Below, piece after piece: positions 41,770-51,263 of a DNA stretch of 64,000 nucleotides. Below the pieces are notes generated by a model. It saw only the letters and a list, made by a program, of their open reading frames with translations. It was not told the origin of the DNA and searched no databases. Source of the stretch: Roseateles hydrophilus. GTDB taxonomy: Bacteria; Pseudomonadota; Gammaproteobacteria; Burkholderiales; Burkholderiaceae_C. The position numbers were made by a program, and so were the translations under genes. The stretch spans positions 62,001 to 126,000 of the forward strand of contig NZ_JAPPUY010000001.1 of the NCBI RefSeq assembly GCF_026712245.1, read 5' to 3'. Positions within the stretch are counted from its first letter, which is position 1. Each line of letters opens with the position of its first letter.

Positions 41770-43008
41770 CTACTTGATCAGGGCCTGGTAGGTCAGGTTG
41801 CGCACGCGGTGGTTGAGCGTCGAGCCGCCGGCCGGGCGCAGCTGCGTCATGAACAGGATGATCAGGCGCTCCTGCGGGTCCACCGTGTACTGCGGGAAGT
41901 AGGCGCTGCCCCAGCCGTAGGCGCCTTCGCTGCCCAGCTCCTTGAAGCCGCCGGTCTTCACGTTGACCCAGAAGCCCAGGCCGAAGCCGTCGGCGTCGCC
42001 GCGCGCCTTGTCCCCCAGGTGGTTGGCCGTCATCAGCGCCACGGTCTTGGGCGACAGCAGCCGCACGCCGTCGAGCTCGCCCTGGTTCAGCAGCATCTGC
42101 AGAAAGCGCGTGTAGTCACCGGCGGTGGACAGCAGCCCGGCGCCGCCGGAGAACAGCTTGCGTGGGCCGTTGACGAAGTCGCTGCGGGCCGGCGTCTCCA
42201 GCAACTTGAGCTGGCCGCCCTCCAGGCCGTAGACGTTGGCCAGGCGGCCCACCTTCTCGGCCGGCAGGAAGAAGTGCGTGTCCGGCATGCGCAGCGGGCC
42301 GGTGATGCGCGTCTGGATGAAGCGCTCCAGCGACTGGCCCGACACCACCTCCACCAGGCGCCCCAGCACATCGGTCGCGTAGCCGTAGATGTATTGCTCG
42401 CCCGGCTGGCTTTGCAGCGGCAGCGCGGCCAGGCGGTCGGTCCAGGCGGCCAGCGTCTCGTCGTGGCCGACGAGGTACCAGTCCTTCATGCCCGCCGCGT
42501 CGTAGGCCGCCTTGGCCGGGCCGGCGCCGTAGCTCATGCCGGCCGTGTGGGTCAGCAGGTCGTGGATGGTCAGCGCGCGGCGTGCCTTCTCGGTGCCGCC
42601 GTCGGCTTTGGCCACCTGCAGGTTGGCGAAGGCCGGCAGGAACTTGGCCACCGGGTCCTTCAGCAGGAAGCGGCCTTCCTCGTACAGCATCATTACGGCC
42701 ACCGAGGTCAGCGCCTTGGTCATGGACGCGATGCGGAAGATGGTGTCCGTGCGCATGGGCTGCGCGTTCTCGAGGTCGCGCTGGCCGTAGGCCTTGAAGA
42801 CGACCGGCTTGCCGTCGCGCATCACCACCATCACGCCGCCGGCCAGCTGCTGACGCGCGATGTCCTCCGCGATGGCGGCATCCAGCCGCTGCAGGCGCTC
42901 GGCCGAGAAGCCGGCTGTCAGCGCTGGCTGGCGCGGCGCGGCGGTCGTGGCGGGTGCGTGGGTCAGCGCGGCGCAGGCCAGCGCCACGGCAAGGGCGATG
43001 TGCTTCAT
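41770..43008 (-). CDS. Class-C beta-lactamase-fold serine hydrolase (probable esterase), exported
   Basis: This 412-residue protein has a Sec signal peptide (about 1-23). The penicillin-binding/EstB-like fold is shown by the SxxK motif in RIASMTKAL (S95, K98), LTIHDLLTHTAGMSYG, and YGYATDVLG where class C enzymes have YxN. A C-terminal LIILFMTQL strand also fits. Members include carboxylesterases, D-aminopeptidases and beta-lactamases. Being 8 bp downstream of a CE12 acetylesterase in a pectin operon, removal of an ester from pectic sugars is the preferred guess, with no direct evidence for substrate. Confidence 0.82.
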   Translation of the reverse strand: MKHIALAVALACAALTHAPATTAAPRQPALTAGFSAERLQRLDAAIAEDIARQQLAGGVMVVMRDGKPVVFKAYGQRDLENAQPMRTDTIFRIASMTKALTSVAVMMLYEEGRFLLKDPVAKFLPAFANLQVAKADGGTEKARRALTIHDLLTHTAGMSYGAGPAKAAYDAAGMKDWYLVGHDETLAAWTDRLAALPLQSQPGEQYIYGYATDVLGRLVEVVSGQSLERFIQTRITGPLRMPDTHFFLPAEKVGRLANVYGLEGGQLKLLETPARSDFVNGPRKLFSGGAGLLSTAGDYTRFLQMLLNQGELDGVRLLSPKTVALMTANHLGDKARGDADGFGLGFWVNVKTGGFKELGSEGAYGWGSAYFPQYTVDPQERLIILFMTQLRPAGGSTLNHRVRNLTYQALIK

Positions 43009-43016
43009 GGCAGGAC

Positions 43017-44282
43017 TCAGTCGCCCAAGGGGCGGAGTTGGGTGTAGCCGGGGCTGATGGCGACGCGGAACTGCTCGGGCGCCTGCGGCTGGGCCGGCAC
43101 GATGGCGCCCAGGTCGTCGCGCAGCTGCGCGGCCACCGGCACCCGGGCTTCCCGCAGGCCCAGCGCCACCAAACGGGCCAACTGCATGGCGCCGTAGTTG
43201 TTGTGGTGGGTGTTGTCCAGCTTGCCGTTGTTCAGCGGGTGGGCCGCCTGCGAACGCTCGGGGCCCAGCGCCTCGTAGAGCTGGATGCTCATGGCATTGA
43301 GGTCGATGTAGGCCAGCTTCATGTCCTGTGCGACGGCACGGGCGGCGTTTGCGTACTCGGTCAGGCTGGGGCGCAGCTTGCCCGTGGCCGGGTCGAAGTT
43401 GCGGCGCTCCATGGACGACACGATGACCGGCACGCCGCCACGCGCCAGGATGGCCTCGGCATGGGTGCGCATCTCGGCCTGGTAGGTCTGGGCGTTGCCG
43501 CTGCCGTCCTTTTGCTGCTTCTGGTCGTTGTGACCGAACTGCAGCAGCACGGTGTCGCCGGGCTGCAGCGTGGACAGGATCTTGTCGATGCGGCGGCGCG
43601 CCAGCGAATCACGGAAGGTCTCACCCGACTCGGCATGGTTGGACACGGCCACCGTCGGCTTGAACAGCACGGTCAGCATCTGGCCCCAGCTGGCGTAGGG
43701 CTCGCCGTGCTGGTCGGCCACCGTGGAGTCACCCAGCAGGTAGACGGTGGGCACGCTGACGGGCGCGATGGCGAGGCTGCGCAGCGCTGGCTGCGCGCCG
43801 TTGATCTCCAGCGTCAGTCGGCGGTCCCAGGCCCAGGCCTCGCTCTGGATCTCGCGCTCCTTGAGCTTGACGCGGCCGGCCGCAATGGGGGGCTCGCCGG
43901 GCACGGCGGCGATGTTGGCCGTGCGCACGTTGACGATGAAGCTGTGCGTCTCGGTGCGGCCGGCGGCCACGCGCACGCTGTCCAGCTGCAGGCGGCGCAA
44001 CTCGGCCTTGATCGTCGTGTCGCTGGCGGCCGGGCCGCCCAGCGTGGCGGTGACGCGGTAGTTGCCGTCGGGCAGGTCCACCGAGAAGAAGTAGGGCAGG
44101 CCGGCGCCGTTGCGCGCCTCGCCCGCCTCGAAGCCGTGGCCGCGCTCCCGGCTGTAGGCCGTGTCAGCCGATACGGCGCGCTCGCCTGGGGCGGGCTGGC
44201 CGTCGAAGTTGAAGCGCAGCACCTCGGCGCCCCAGGCGGGCGCGGCGAGCAGGCAGGCGGCAAGGAGCAGGGTGGGCTTCAT
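43017..44282 (-). CDS. Rhamnogalacturonan acetylesterase, CE12 (GDSL/SGNH)
   Basis: This 421-residue protein has a Sec signal peptide (about 1-18). An N-terminal beta-sandwich (about 20-175; FSVDLPDGNYRVTATLGG) precedes the SGNH hydrolase. The hydrolase carries block I LLGDSTVAD (Ser in 184-190), ASWGQMLTVLF, block III LLQFGHNDQKQ, and block V DNTHHNNYGA with the catalytic Asp/His. This two-domain layout is that of YesT/RhgT-like CE12 enzymes that remove acetyl groups from RG-I galacturonate, making it accessible to lyases. It lies between the transporter and the serine hydrolase with gaps under 20 bp. Confidence 0.92.
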   Translation of the reverse strand: MKPTLLLAACLLAAPAWGAEVLRFNFDGQPAPGERAVSADTAYSRERGHGFEAGEARNGAGLPYFFSVDLPDGNYRVTATLGGPAASDTTIKAELRRLQLDSVRVAAGRTETHSFIVNVRTANIAAVPGEPPIAAGRVKLKEREIQSEAWAWDRRLTLEINGAQPALRSLAIAPVSVPTVYLLGDSTVADQHGEPYASWGQMLTVLFKPTVAVSNHAESGETFRDSLARRRIDKILSTLQPGDTVLLQFGHNDQKQQKDGSGNAQTYQAEMRTHAEAILARGGVPVIVSSMERRNFDPATGKLRPSLTEYANAARAVAQDMKLAYIDLNAMSIQLYEALGPERSQAAHPLNNGKLDNTHHNNYGAMQLARLVALGLREARVPVAAQLRDDLGAIVPAQPQAPEQFRVAISPGYTQLRPLGD

Positions 44283-44300
44283 GGCGTGTCGGCCTGCGGT

Positions 44301-45956
44301 TCAGCTGCGCTGGGGCAGCGGGCTCAGCGTGGAGTCGGCGGCGTGGCCGCTGGCGCGGCCCCACAGCTGCTCATAGCGCCAGCCGGTCAGGTCCTCGACG
44401 ATGCGGCGGTTCTCGTCGCTCTCGGCCTCGGTGGCGCCGTTGCGCAGACGCTCGACCTCGTGCACCAGCACCGCATGCGTGCTGGCGTTGAGGCGGAATT
44501 TCCACGACGCCAGTGCACCCAGCACCAGCATCAGCAGCGGGCCTCCCACCATCAGCAGCGTCACGGTCTGGATGGCCTCGGGCGTTTGCACGACCACCTC
44601 GCCGGGCTTGGTCTTGATGTAGCCGCCCAGGTCGATGATCCAGCCGCTGGCTATGATGGCGGCGCTCTGCGCGAGCTTGCGCACCAGCGTCATCACGCCG
44701 GCGAAGATGCCCTCGCGGCGCTGGCCGGTGACGGCTTCGTCCACGTCGGGCAGGTAGTTGTAGACCGACCAGGGCACGAAGTTCAGCGTGCCGCGGCCCA
44801 GGCCCGCCAGCACGATGGGCACGAACAGCCAGAACACCAGGCTCAGCGAGAAGTGCTCGCCCGCCGGGTTCAGGGCGCCGAACAGGTTGGTGCCCAGCGC
44901 GTTGAAGCTCGCGGCGAAGCCCTCGGGGCGCACCAGGTAGAAGGCCAGGTACAGCAGCAGCGCGGCGCCGAACAGCGAGCCCGCCAGCCGGTAGGCCAGC
45001 ACGGGGCCGGTGCGGATGACGATCTGGATGGCCACCATCACCGAGATCAGCTGCGCCACGTACATCACTGTCATCAGCTGCGAGATGACGAGCGTGGCGC
45101 CCATCAGCACGGTGGCCACGAAGAACGCGAAGGCGCTGTTGAAGATGTCCTGCGACAGGTAGCCGCCCAGGTAGATGGACAGGTGCTGGCGGAAGGCGCG
45201 GATCTTCAGCGTGGAGAACAGGTCGCGGAACATCTTGACGGGGATGTTCAGCACCACCTTGAGGCTGACGCCGCCATAGGTCTGCGAGAGCACGGCCAGC
45301 TCACGCGGGCCGTAGGGGCGCTCCCAGCTCGTCAGCACGACGATGGTGACCACCAGCGAGAAGATGCCGCCGAAGATGGCTGCCATCCAGAAGAAGGTGT
45401 CTGGCGAGTCCTTGCCGCCGAACTGGTTGATCAGCAGCGTGGGCAGGTAGGAGGCCAGGATGGCCGAGCTCTGCGCCACGATCATGCGCGCGCCGGCGAA
45501 CTTGGCCTTCTCCTTGTAGTCCTTGGTCATCTCGGCCGCCAGCGTCTCCCAGGGGATGAGAAACATCGTGTACAGCAGCTCGAAGAAGATGAAGACGAGC
45601 AGGTAGTAATAGAAGGTGTGGCCGGTGCGGAAGATCAGCGCGAAGCTGGGCAGCAGCGGGATGGTGATCAGCAGGAACAGCTTGCGCCGGCCGATCTTGC
45701 GGCCCACCCAGGTGTGGCGCAGGTTGTCCGACACGTAGCCGATCAGCGGGCAGGTGATGGCCTCGATCAACCGCGGCAGGCCCAGCACCAGGCCGGCCTC
45801 GGCCGCGCTCAGGCCGCAAAAGGTCGTGAAGAAATAGAACAGCCAGCCGGTGATGACGGCCTGCGCGCCGGCCCCGAGCATGTCGCCCGAGCCCCAGCCC
45901 CAGTAATTGACCCAGGTGGGTTGTCGGGCTGCTGGGTGAAGGTTCTTGGTGATCAT
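44301..45956 (-). CDS. GPH-type sugar/cation symporter, probable rhamnogalacturonide transporter
   Basis: This 551-residue inner-membrane protein has about 12 hydrophobic helices and GPH/MelB-like motifs: WGSGDMLGAGAQAVITGW near the first helix, the loop DNLRHTWVGRKIGRRKLFLL, and YNYLPDVDEAVTGQRREGIFAG between helices 10 and 11. A cytoplasmic tail of about 65 charged residues (HAVLVHEVERLRNG ... RYEQLWGRA) follows. RhiT of Dickeya, a rhamnogalacturonide transporter, belongs to the same broad group. With GH105 directly upstream it most likely imports unsaturated RG-I oligosaccharides. Confidence 0.88.
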   Translation of the reverse strand: MITKNLHPAARQPTWVNYWGWGSGDMLGAGAQAVITGWLFYFFTTFCGLSAAEAGLVLGLPRLIEAITCPLIGYVSDNLRHTWVGRKIGRRKLFLLITIPLLPSFALIFRTGHTFYYYLLVFIFFELLYTMFLIPWETLAAEMTKDYKEKAKFAGARMIVAQSSAILASYLPTLLINQFGGKDSPDTFFWMAAIFGGIFSLVVTIVVLTSWERPYGPRELAVLSQTYGGVSLKVVLNIPVKMFRDLFSTLKIRAFRQHLSIYLGGYLSQDIFNSAFAFFVATVLMGATLVISQLMTVMYVAQLISVMVAIQIVIRTGPVLAYRLAGSLFGAALLLYLAFYLVRPEGFAASFNALGTNLFGALNPAGEHFSLSLVFWLFVPIVLAGLGRGTLNFVPWSVYNYLPDVDEAVTGQRREGIFAGVMTLVRKLAQSAAIIASGWIIDLGGYIKTKPGEVVVQTPEAIQTVTLLMVGGPLLMLVLGALASWKFRLNASTHAVLVHEVERLRNGATEAESDENRRIVEDLTGWRYEQLWGRASGHAADSTLSPLPQRS

Positions 45957-46035
45957 GGTTGTCCGTGTCTGCGCGCCTGTCTCTGCCGCGCGTTTTTCTT
46001 CGATGCCGGGCGGGCCGTCGCCGGCCCGGCCGGGC

Positions 46036-47199
46036 TCAGATGAAGCGCACCAGCAGCTCGCCCATCGCCAGCAGCGCCATGGCCTGCCCGAACGGCATGG
46101 AGGTCAGCGGGATGTCCTTGTATTCCTGCAGCGTGTTGAACACCGGCGTGCCGAAGCTCACCTGCGTCAGCTCGCCGGCGTCGTTGATGTGCTTGCGCAC
46201 CGCCAGCGCCGCCTTCACGCCGAAGGCCTCGTAGTCCTTGGAGATGTAGCCCTTGCGAACGGCCTTCAGGATGCCGTAGGCAAAGCCTGCGGAGGCCGCG
46301 GCCTCGTCGTAGGAAGTCGGGTCGTCCAGCAGCGTGGGCCACAGGCCCGACGGCGACTGAAACTGCGCCAACGCCTTGACCTGCGCCTCCAGCGTGGACA
46401 CCAGGTGCTGGCGGAAGGCATCACCCTCCGGCAGGTTCAGCAGCTCCAGGAACTCGGGGATGACGATGGTGACCCACGAGTTGCCGCGCGCCCACAGCGC
46501 GTTGGCGAAGTTGTGGCGGCCGTCGAAGGTCCAGCCGTGGAACCACAGGCCCGTCTTGCGATCCGACAGGTACTTGATGTGGACGAGGAACTGGCGCTTG
46601 GCTTCCTCGACGTAGTGGGGGCGGTTCAGGAGCAGGCCGAACTTGGCCAGCGGCAGCACCGACATCATCAGCGTGTCGTCCCACAGCTGCTGGTGGTTCA
46701 CGCTGTTGTAGACGATGTGCTGGAAGCCGCCTTCCTCGGTGCGCGGCAGCTCGTGGTAGACCCACTCGGCCCAGCGGTCGATGTAGGGCAGGTAGCGGCG
46801 GTCACCCGTGCGGTCGAACAGGTAGGCCAGCGTCAGGAAGGGCGCGACCGTGTTGATGTTGCGGCTGGGCATGCCTTCGGCAAAGCGCGCCTCAAACCAG
46901 CTGGTCATGATGTCCCAGGCCTTGGGGTCGCCCGTCAGCTCCCAGACCTTGTAGACGCCGTACAGGCCCACGCCATGGGTCCACTCGAAGCCGTTCCAGC
47001 CCTTGGTGTCCAGCACGCGGCCATCGTCCAGGCGCAGCAGGAACTTGCCGTCCTTGTCCTCGATGTTGATCAGGTTGTGGATCAGCCGGTCGATGGCGCC
47101 ACGGATGTCGTCGCGGTCCGCGCCGAGGTGGGCCGTGTGGTGGGCCAGCAGCGGGTGGATCTTGGAGGAGTCGACGGGCTTGAGGATCTGGTTGGACAT
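46036..47199 (-). CDS. GH105 unsaturated rhamnogalacturonyl hydrolase, cytoplasmic
   Basis: This 387-residue protein has no signal peptide. The (alpha/alpha)6-barrel family is recognised from FEWTHGVGLYGVYKVWELTGD, MPSRNINTVAPFLTLAYLFDRTGD, WDDTLMMSVLPLAKFG with its catalytic-type Asp, NALWARGNSWVTIVIPEFL and the final PFGQAMALLAMGE. YteR-type GH105 enzymes add water to the unsaturated galacturonate that lyases leave on RG-I oligomers, releasing it from rhamnose. The ATG at 47199 has GAGAGAC upstream; the open frame to 47349 overlaps the GH35 gene and is rejected. Confidence 0.92.
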   Translation of the reverse strand: MSNQILKPVDSSKIHPLLAHHTAHLGADRDDIRGAIDRLIHNLINIEDKDGKFLLRLDDGRVLDTKGWNGFEWTHGVGLYGVYKVWELTGDPKAWDIMTSWFEARFAEGMPSRNINTVAPFLTLAYLFDRTGDRRYLPYIDRWAEWVYHELPRTEEGGFQHIVYNSVNHQQLWDDTLMMSVLPLAKFGLLLNRPHYVEEAKRQFLVHIKYLSDRKTGLWFHGWTFDGRHNFANALWARGNSWVTIVIPEFLELLNLPEGDAFRQHLVSTLEAQVKALAQFQSPSGLWPTLLDDPTSYDEAAASAGFAYGILKAVRKGYISKDYEAFGVKAALAVRKHINDAGELTQVSFGTPVFNTLQEYKDIPLTSMPFGQAMALLAMGELLVRFI

Positions 47200-47239
47200 G
47201 GGTTGTCTCTCGGGTACTACTTGAGGGTCGGGGCGCAGC

Positions 47240-50200
47240 TCAGCGCTGCAGGGTACGCGGTTGCGGCACGGGTTCCAGCGGCACGCCGCCGCGCGCCACG
47301 GCCAGCGGCACCAGCTTGACAGGCTCCAGCGCGTTGGCGGCGTCGCCATCGGTCGTGACGGCCAGCGTCAGCGTGTTGTCGCCGTTGGGATTGAGGATGC
47401 CGGGCGGCAGCACGAAGGTGCGCTGCGGGCCGATGTGGGCGATGAACTGGCCCAGGTTCCAGCCGTTCACGAAGATCAGTGCGCGGTTTTCGCGTGCCGA
47501 GCGCGGCTTGGTGGTGTCACCAAAGGCCAGGCCCAGTTGCACGTCGTGACCGGCCGGCATGTCCAGCTTGAAGTTCGTACGCAGCCAGTAGGTGCCCGGG
47601 GCCGGCGGTGCTGCGCCCACGGTGGTGGCGGCCCAGTCCTTTTGCGGCTTGGCCGGGTCCACCGGCAGGTGCCAGCCCATGCGCTCGCCATGCAGGCCGC
47701 CGTTGTTCTTGGGTCCGCGCACCAGGTCGGCAATGTCCTCGCCGCCCTTGTTGCCCTGGATCTTCCAGGCGATGGGGGTGCCGAAGCGGGTGCCGCCCTT
47801 GGGCGTGAGCGAGGCGGAGATCAGGCCGCGGGCTTCCTTGTGCACGTCGTCGGCGAACAGGTCCCAGTTGTGCGAGTTGTTGCGCACGACGACGGCGATG
47901 ACGTGCTCGCCGGGCGGCAGGTCTTTGAGCGTCGCGCGGAAGGTGTCGGTCGTCTCGGGGAAGGGGCGGCCGGTGTCGAGGTCCTGCTGGCCGATGAACT
48001 TGCCGTCCACCCAGACCTGGATCATGCCGGCGCCGCCGCCGCCGAAGAACAGCTCCAGCTGCTGCGCCTTGTTGTCGGTGGTGCTGAAGCGGCCGCGGTA
48101 CCAGACATCGCCCGGGTGGAAGCCGTAGTCGCTCATGGCCAGCACGGGCTGGCCCTTGTCGGTGGCGGTGTAGACGTTGGCGGCGGAGACGGACGCGTCC
48201 GTCTTGCGCCAGGCGCTGTCGTCGAAGGCCGGGTCGGCCTCCAGCGAGTCGAAGCGGCGTGTCCAGGCCTGCTGCATCAGATCGGGCAGCTTGATGGCGT
48301 CGGGACCCGGCAGCGTGGCGCGGCCCACGAGGCTCTGGTCCTGTGCGCTGGCAGCGACCGTCTGGCCGTTGAAGCTCAGGCCGGTGATGCCGTCCGGCGT
48401 CCATGCCCGCAGCGTGCTGGTGGCGGTGGTGTCACCGGTGAGCGCCAGCGTCTTGCCGCTGATGGCGGCGCTGCGGATCAGGGCCGGGCTGCGCACCAGC
48501 ACGCTGTGCTCGCCAGCTTTCAGACGCGAGAACTCCCAGCCGGTCTTCTCGTCGGCCAGCAGCAGCAGCAGCGGTGCGCGGCCGCCGCCGCTGATCAGCA
48601 CCTCGATCAGGCCCTTGTGCGCGTAGTTCAGGCGCAGGTCGCCGGTCTTGGCGTCCCAGCTCACTTGGGCGTTGCCGCGCAGGAACTTCACCGTCGGCTT
48701 GGTCGAGTAGCGCAGCACGGTCTCGCCGTCGTCGCCGTCGCGGCCGTACAGCAGCGCCAGGTCCCGCTCACCCTGCTGCAGATGGGTCTGCAGCTCGGAG
48801 GTGGAATAGACCAGGTGCTGGCGCTCCAGCGCGTAGGACGCGAACAGCATCTTGGCGTCCTGGCCCGTCAGCGTCAGCTTGCCGGCCTGCGGGATGGCGT
48901 AGCTGCCGTCACGCGTCGTGAGCTTGATGCTGAAGGCCTCGGTGCCCGACAGGTGGTTGTGCTGGGCCAGCAGCACATGCGTGCCCAGCGCCTTGTTGAT
49001 GTTGTGATACAGCCGCACCTTGGCGTTGCGCGGGTCGATGGGCTCGGCCTTGTCCTGCGCGGCCAGCACGGGCGTGGCGGCCTGCACCATGCTGCCCATC
49101 TGGCGCAGCACATAGGCCTTGTCGCGCAGCGCGCGGCTTTCGTTGATGGGCGAGCCGTAGTCGTAGCTGGTGTAGACCACCGGCCCGGCCAGCCAGCCCC
49201 AGCTGGTGCCGCCGAAGGCCATGTAGAGGGAGTGGATGGTCAGCGAGTTGATGAGGCTGCTGCCATAGAACACGCGCTGGTAGCCCGGGCCCTGGCGCTT
49301 GGCGGTGCACTCGTAGGTGCCGTTGCTGCCCCAGTAGTCGAACCAGCCGGCGCCGATCTCGGCGACGAAGCCCGGCGTGTTGGGCGAAGCCAGCGAGCCG
49401 ACGCGGGGGAAGTTCTTGCCGTAGATGCCCCAGTCCGGCGCCGGGGCCGGCGTGCCAGGCTGGCCGAACACATCGCAGACGCCGCCGGGATAGCCGTCGA
49501 AGGCGTAAATGTCGGTCGGGCCGGGGTTGGCGAAGGGCGCGGTCGAGTTCTTGGGCGTCCAGTCGGGCAGGCGCGAGGCGGCGTTGTGGAACAGCGGCAC
49601 GGTGATGCCGTCGGCGCGCGCCTTGTCCGCCAGATGCTGCATGTGGCGGATGTTCTTGGGGTTCACCGCGAACAGCTCGTTCTCCAGCTGGTACGCAATG
49701 ATGTTGCCGCCGCCGTTGGTGATCTGGTGGCGCGCGAGGATGGCGTTGATCTGCGTCATCCACTCGTCGGTGGCGGCCTGGTAGTCGGCCGCATCGGTGC
49801 GGGCCTCGGCGCGCTGGCGCAACAGCCAGCCAGGGAAGCCGCCGGCACTCAGCTCGGCGTTCACGTACGGGCCCATGCGGGCGATGACGTACATGCCTTC
49901 TTCCTTGGCGATCTCCAGCGCACGTTCGACGTTGCGGATGCCCGTGAAGTCGTAGTGGCCCGGCTTGGCCGAGTGATAGCCCCACGCGAAGTAGAAGGCC
50001 ACGGCATTCAGGCCCGAGGCCTTCATCTTCTGCAGCACGTCGCGCCACAGGCTGGGCGAGGGCAGGCGGAAGGGATGGAACTCGCCGCCGAAGATCATCT
50101 CGCGCTTGCCGTCGATGATCAGCGAGTGGCGGTCCCAGGCCACCGTCTTGGGTTTGGCCCTGGGCGCCGTCGCGCGCTCCAGCTGCGCCGTGTCTTCGGC

Positions 50201-51139
50201 GATGACGGTGAAGTGCCGCACCGTGCCCGACACGCCGCCCAGCTCCTTCTTCGGCGTCCAGGTCTTGAACCCGTCAAAGCTGTCGCTGTACCAGTAGCGC
50301 TTGGTCGTGTACTCGTCGAAGTAGATGCGCCAGCCGGGTTTGCCGTCCGCGCCCTTGATGGGCACCAGCGCCGGGCCTTCCGTCCAGTTGCCCCAGCCGG
50401 CCCAGTCGCCGGTCTTCTCCAGCGTCCACGGCCCGTTCAGCGACGGCGCGGTGGCCAACTCGATGTGCTTGGTGGTCTCGTTCTTCGTGAAGGCCACGTA
50501 GCGGCCCTCGTGCTGCACGACGAAGGTGTCGATGAAGTTGTTCTCCAGGCCGGCCATGGGCACGGGGTCGGAGAACTTGGTGAAGCCGGCGTCCAGCGCC
50601 TTCATGGTGTAGGCCGTGAACGGGCCCTTGGTGCCGCCCTTGGAGAGGCTCATCACCAGATGCAGGCTGCCGTCCGTGTCGCGGAACCATTCGGGCGCCC
50701 AGACGTTGGTGATGCCGGGCAGCTTGACCGTCACATCGCCGATGTGAGTCCAGCTCTTCAGGTCGGCGGACTTGGCGATGCCGAAGGTCGAGCCGTCCCA
50801 GTTGGTGGTGTAGGCGATGTAGTACAGGCCGTCGGCGGCGCGGATGATGGACGGGTCGCGCAGCAGGTCCTTGGGCGGCTGGTAAACCTCGGAACCCAGC
50901 GATGTGAAGTTCACGCCGTCGCTTGAGGAGAACAGGCTGAGCTTGTTCTGCGACGTGGCCATGAAGGCTGACATCAGGAAGGTCTTCTCGCCCTTGACCA
51001 CCGGCTTGAGCGGCAGCGCCGGCGTGCTGACCGCGGTGGGCGGTTGCTGTCCGGGCAAGTCCTGGGCCAGCGCGCTGGTGCACAGCAGCAGGGCGGCGAG
51101 CGGGATGGACCGGAGGACGGAAGGCAGGGCAGCGTGCAT
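47240..51139 (-). CDS. Two-enzyme fusion: GH43-like propeller joined to GH35 beta-galactosidase
   Basis: This 1299-residue exported protein has a Sec signal peptide (about 1-25). Residues 28-315 are a GH43-like propeller: Asp in DLLRDPSIIR (D95), ITNVWAPEWF, NNFIDTFVV, and Glu in NWTEGPALV (E254). A short Ala/Pro linker (about 316-333) leads to a GH35 barrel with IFGGEFHPFRLPSPSLW, acid/base Glu in YQLENELF (E488) and nucleophile Glu in FVAEIGAGWFDYWG (E594). C-terminal jelly-roll domains include VWVDGKFIGQQD and FVNGWNLGQFI. The two modules probably act together on galactan or arabinogalactan side chains. It is the promoter-proximal gene of block C, divergent from ftsY. Confidence 0.9.
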   Translation of the reverse strand: MHAALPSVLRSIPLAALLLCTSALAQDLPGQQPPTAVSTPALPLKPVVKGEKTFLMSAFMATSQNKLSLFSSSDGVNFTSLGSEVYQPPKDLLRDPSIIRAADGLYYIAYTTNWDGSTFGIAKSADLKSWTHIGDVTVKLPGITNVWAPEWFRDTDGSLHLVMSLSKGGTKGPFTAYTMKALDAGFTKFSDPVPMAGLENNFIDTFVVQHEGRYVAFTKNETTKHIELATAPSLNGPWTLEKTGDWAGWGNWTEGPALVPIKGADGKPGWRIYFDEYTTKRYWYSDSFDGFKTWTPKKELGGVSGTVRHFTVIAEDTAQLERATAPRAKPKTVAWDRHSLIIDGKREMIFGGEFHPFRLPSPSLWRDVLQKMKASGLNAVAFYFAWGYHSAKPGHYDFTGIRNVERALEIAKEEGMYVIARMGPYVNAELSAGGFPGWLLRQRAEARTDAADYQAATDEWMTQINAILARHQITNGGGNIIAYQLENELFAVNPKNIRHMQHLADKARADGITVPLFHNAASRLPDWTPKNSTAPFANPGPTDIYAFDGYPGGVCDVFGQPGTPAPAPDWGIYGKNFPRVGSLASPNTPGFVAEIGAGWFDYWGSNGTYECTAKRQGPGYQRVFYGSSLINSLTIHSLYMAFGGTSWGWLAGPVVYTSYDYGSPINESRALRDKAYVLRQMGSMVQAATPVLAAQDKAEPIDPRNAKVRLYHNINKALGTHVLLAQHNHLSGTEAFSIKLTTRDGSYAIPQAGKLTLTGQDAKMLFASYALERQHLVYSTSELQTHLQQGERDLALLYGRDGDDGETVLRYSTKPTVKFLRGNAQVSWDAKTGDLRLNYAHKGLIEVLISGGGRAPLLLLLADEKTGWEFSRLKAGEHSVLVRSPALIRSAAISGKTLALTGDTTATSTLRAWTPDGITGLSFNGQTVAASAQDQSLVGRATLPGPDAIKLPDLMQQAWTRRFDSLEADPAFDDSAWRKTDASVSAANVYTATDKGQPVLAMSDYGFHPGDVWYRGRFSTTDNKAQQLELFFGGGGAGMIQVWVDGKFIGQQDLDTGRPFPETTDTFRATLKDLPPGEHVIAVVVRNNSHNWDLFADDVHKEARGLISASLTPKGGTRFGTPIAWKIQGNKGGEDIADLVRGPKNNGGLHGERMGWHLPVDPAKPQKDWAATTVGAAPPAPGTYWLRTNFKLDMPAGHDVQLGLAFGDTTKPRSARENRALIFVNGWNLGQFIAHIGPQRTFVLPPGILNPNGDNTLTLAVTTDGDAANALEPVKLVPLAVARGGVPLEPVPQPRTLQR

Positions 51140-51263
51140 GGCGGACCGGGAGTGCGGGGATCTTCAAGAAGTTTCACCCGGTTCCCCGGCGCCAAAAAAT
51201 CAAGCGCATGCGAGAAAGCGGCCTCGGCAGCGCCGTCATGGCGACAGGCGAAAATGGCGGCCT

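Noticed and set aside
42954-46043. 1029-codon plus-strand open frame opposite the CE12 and transporter genes
   Set aside because: It runs through several real genes on the other strand and is rich in Gln/His/Arg repeats, the usual shadow composition.
51165-51176. CAAGAAGTTTCA before the GH43-GH35 gene as a RhaR half-site
   Set aside because: Matches only the ends of the 13-base arm and lacks an inverted partner; too weak to call.
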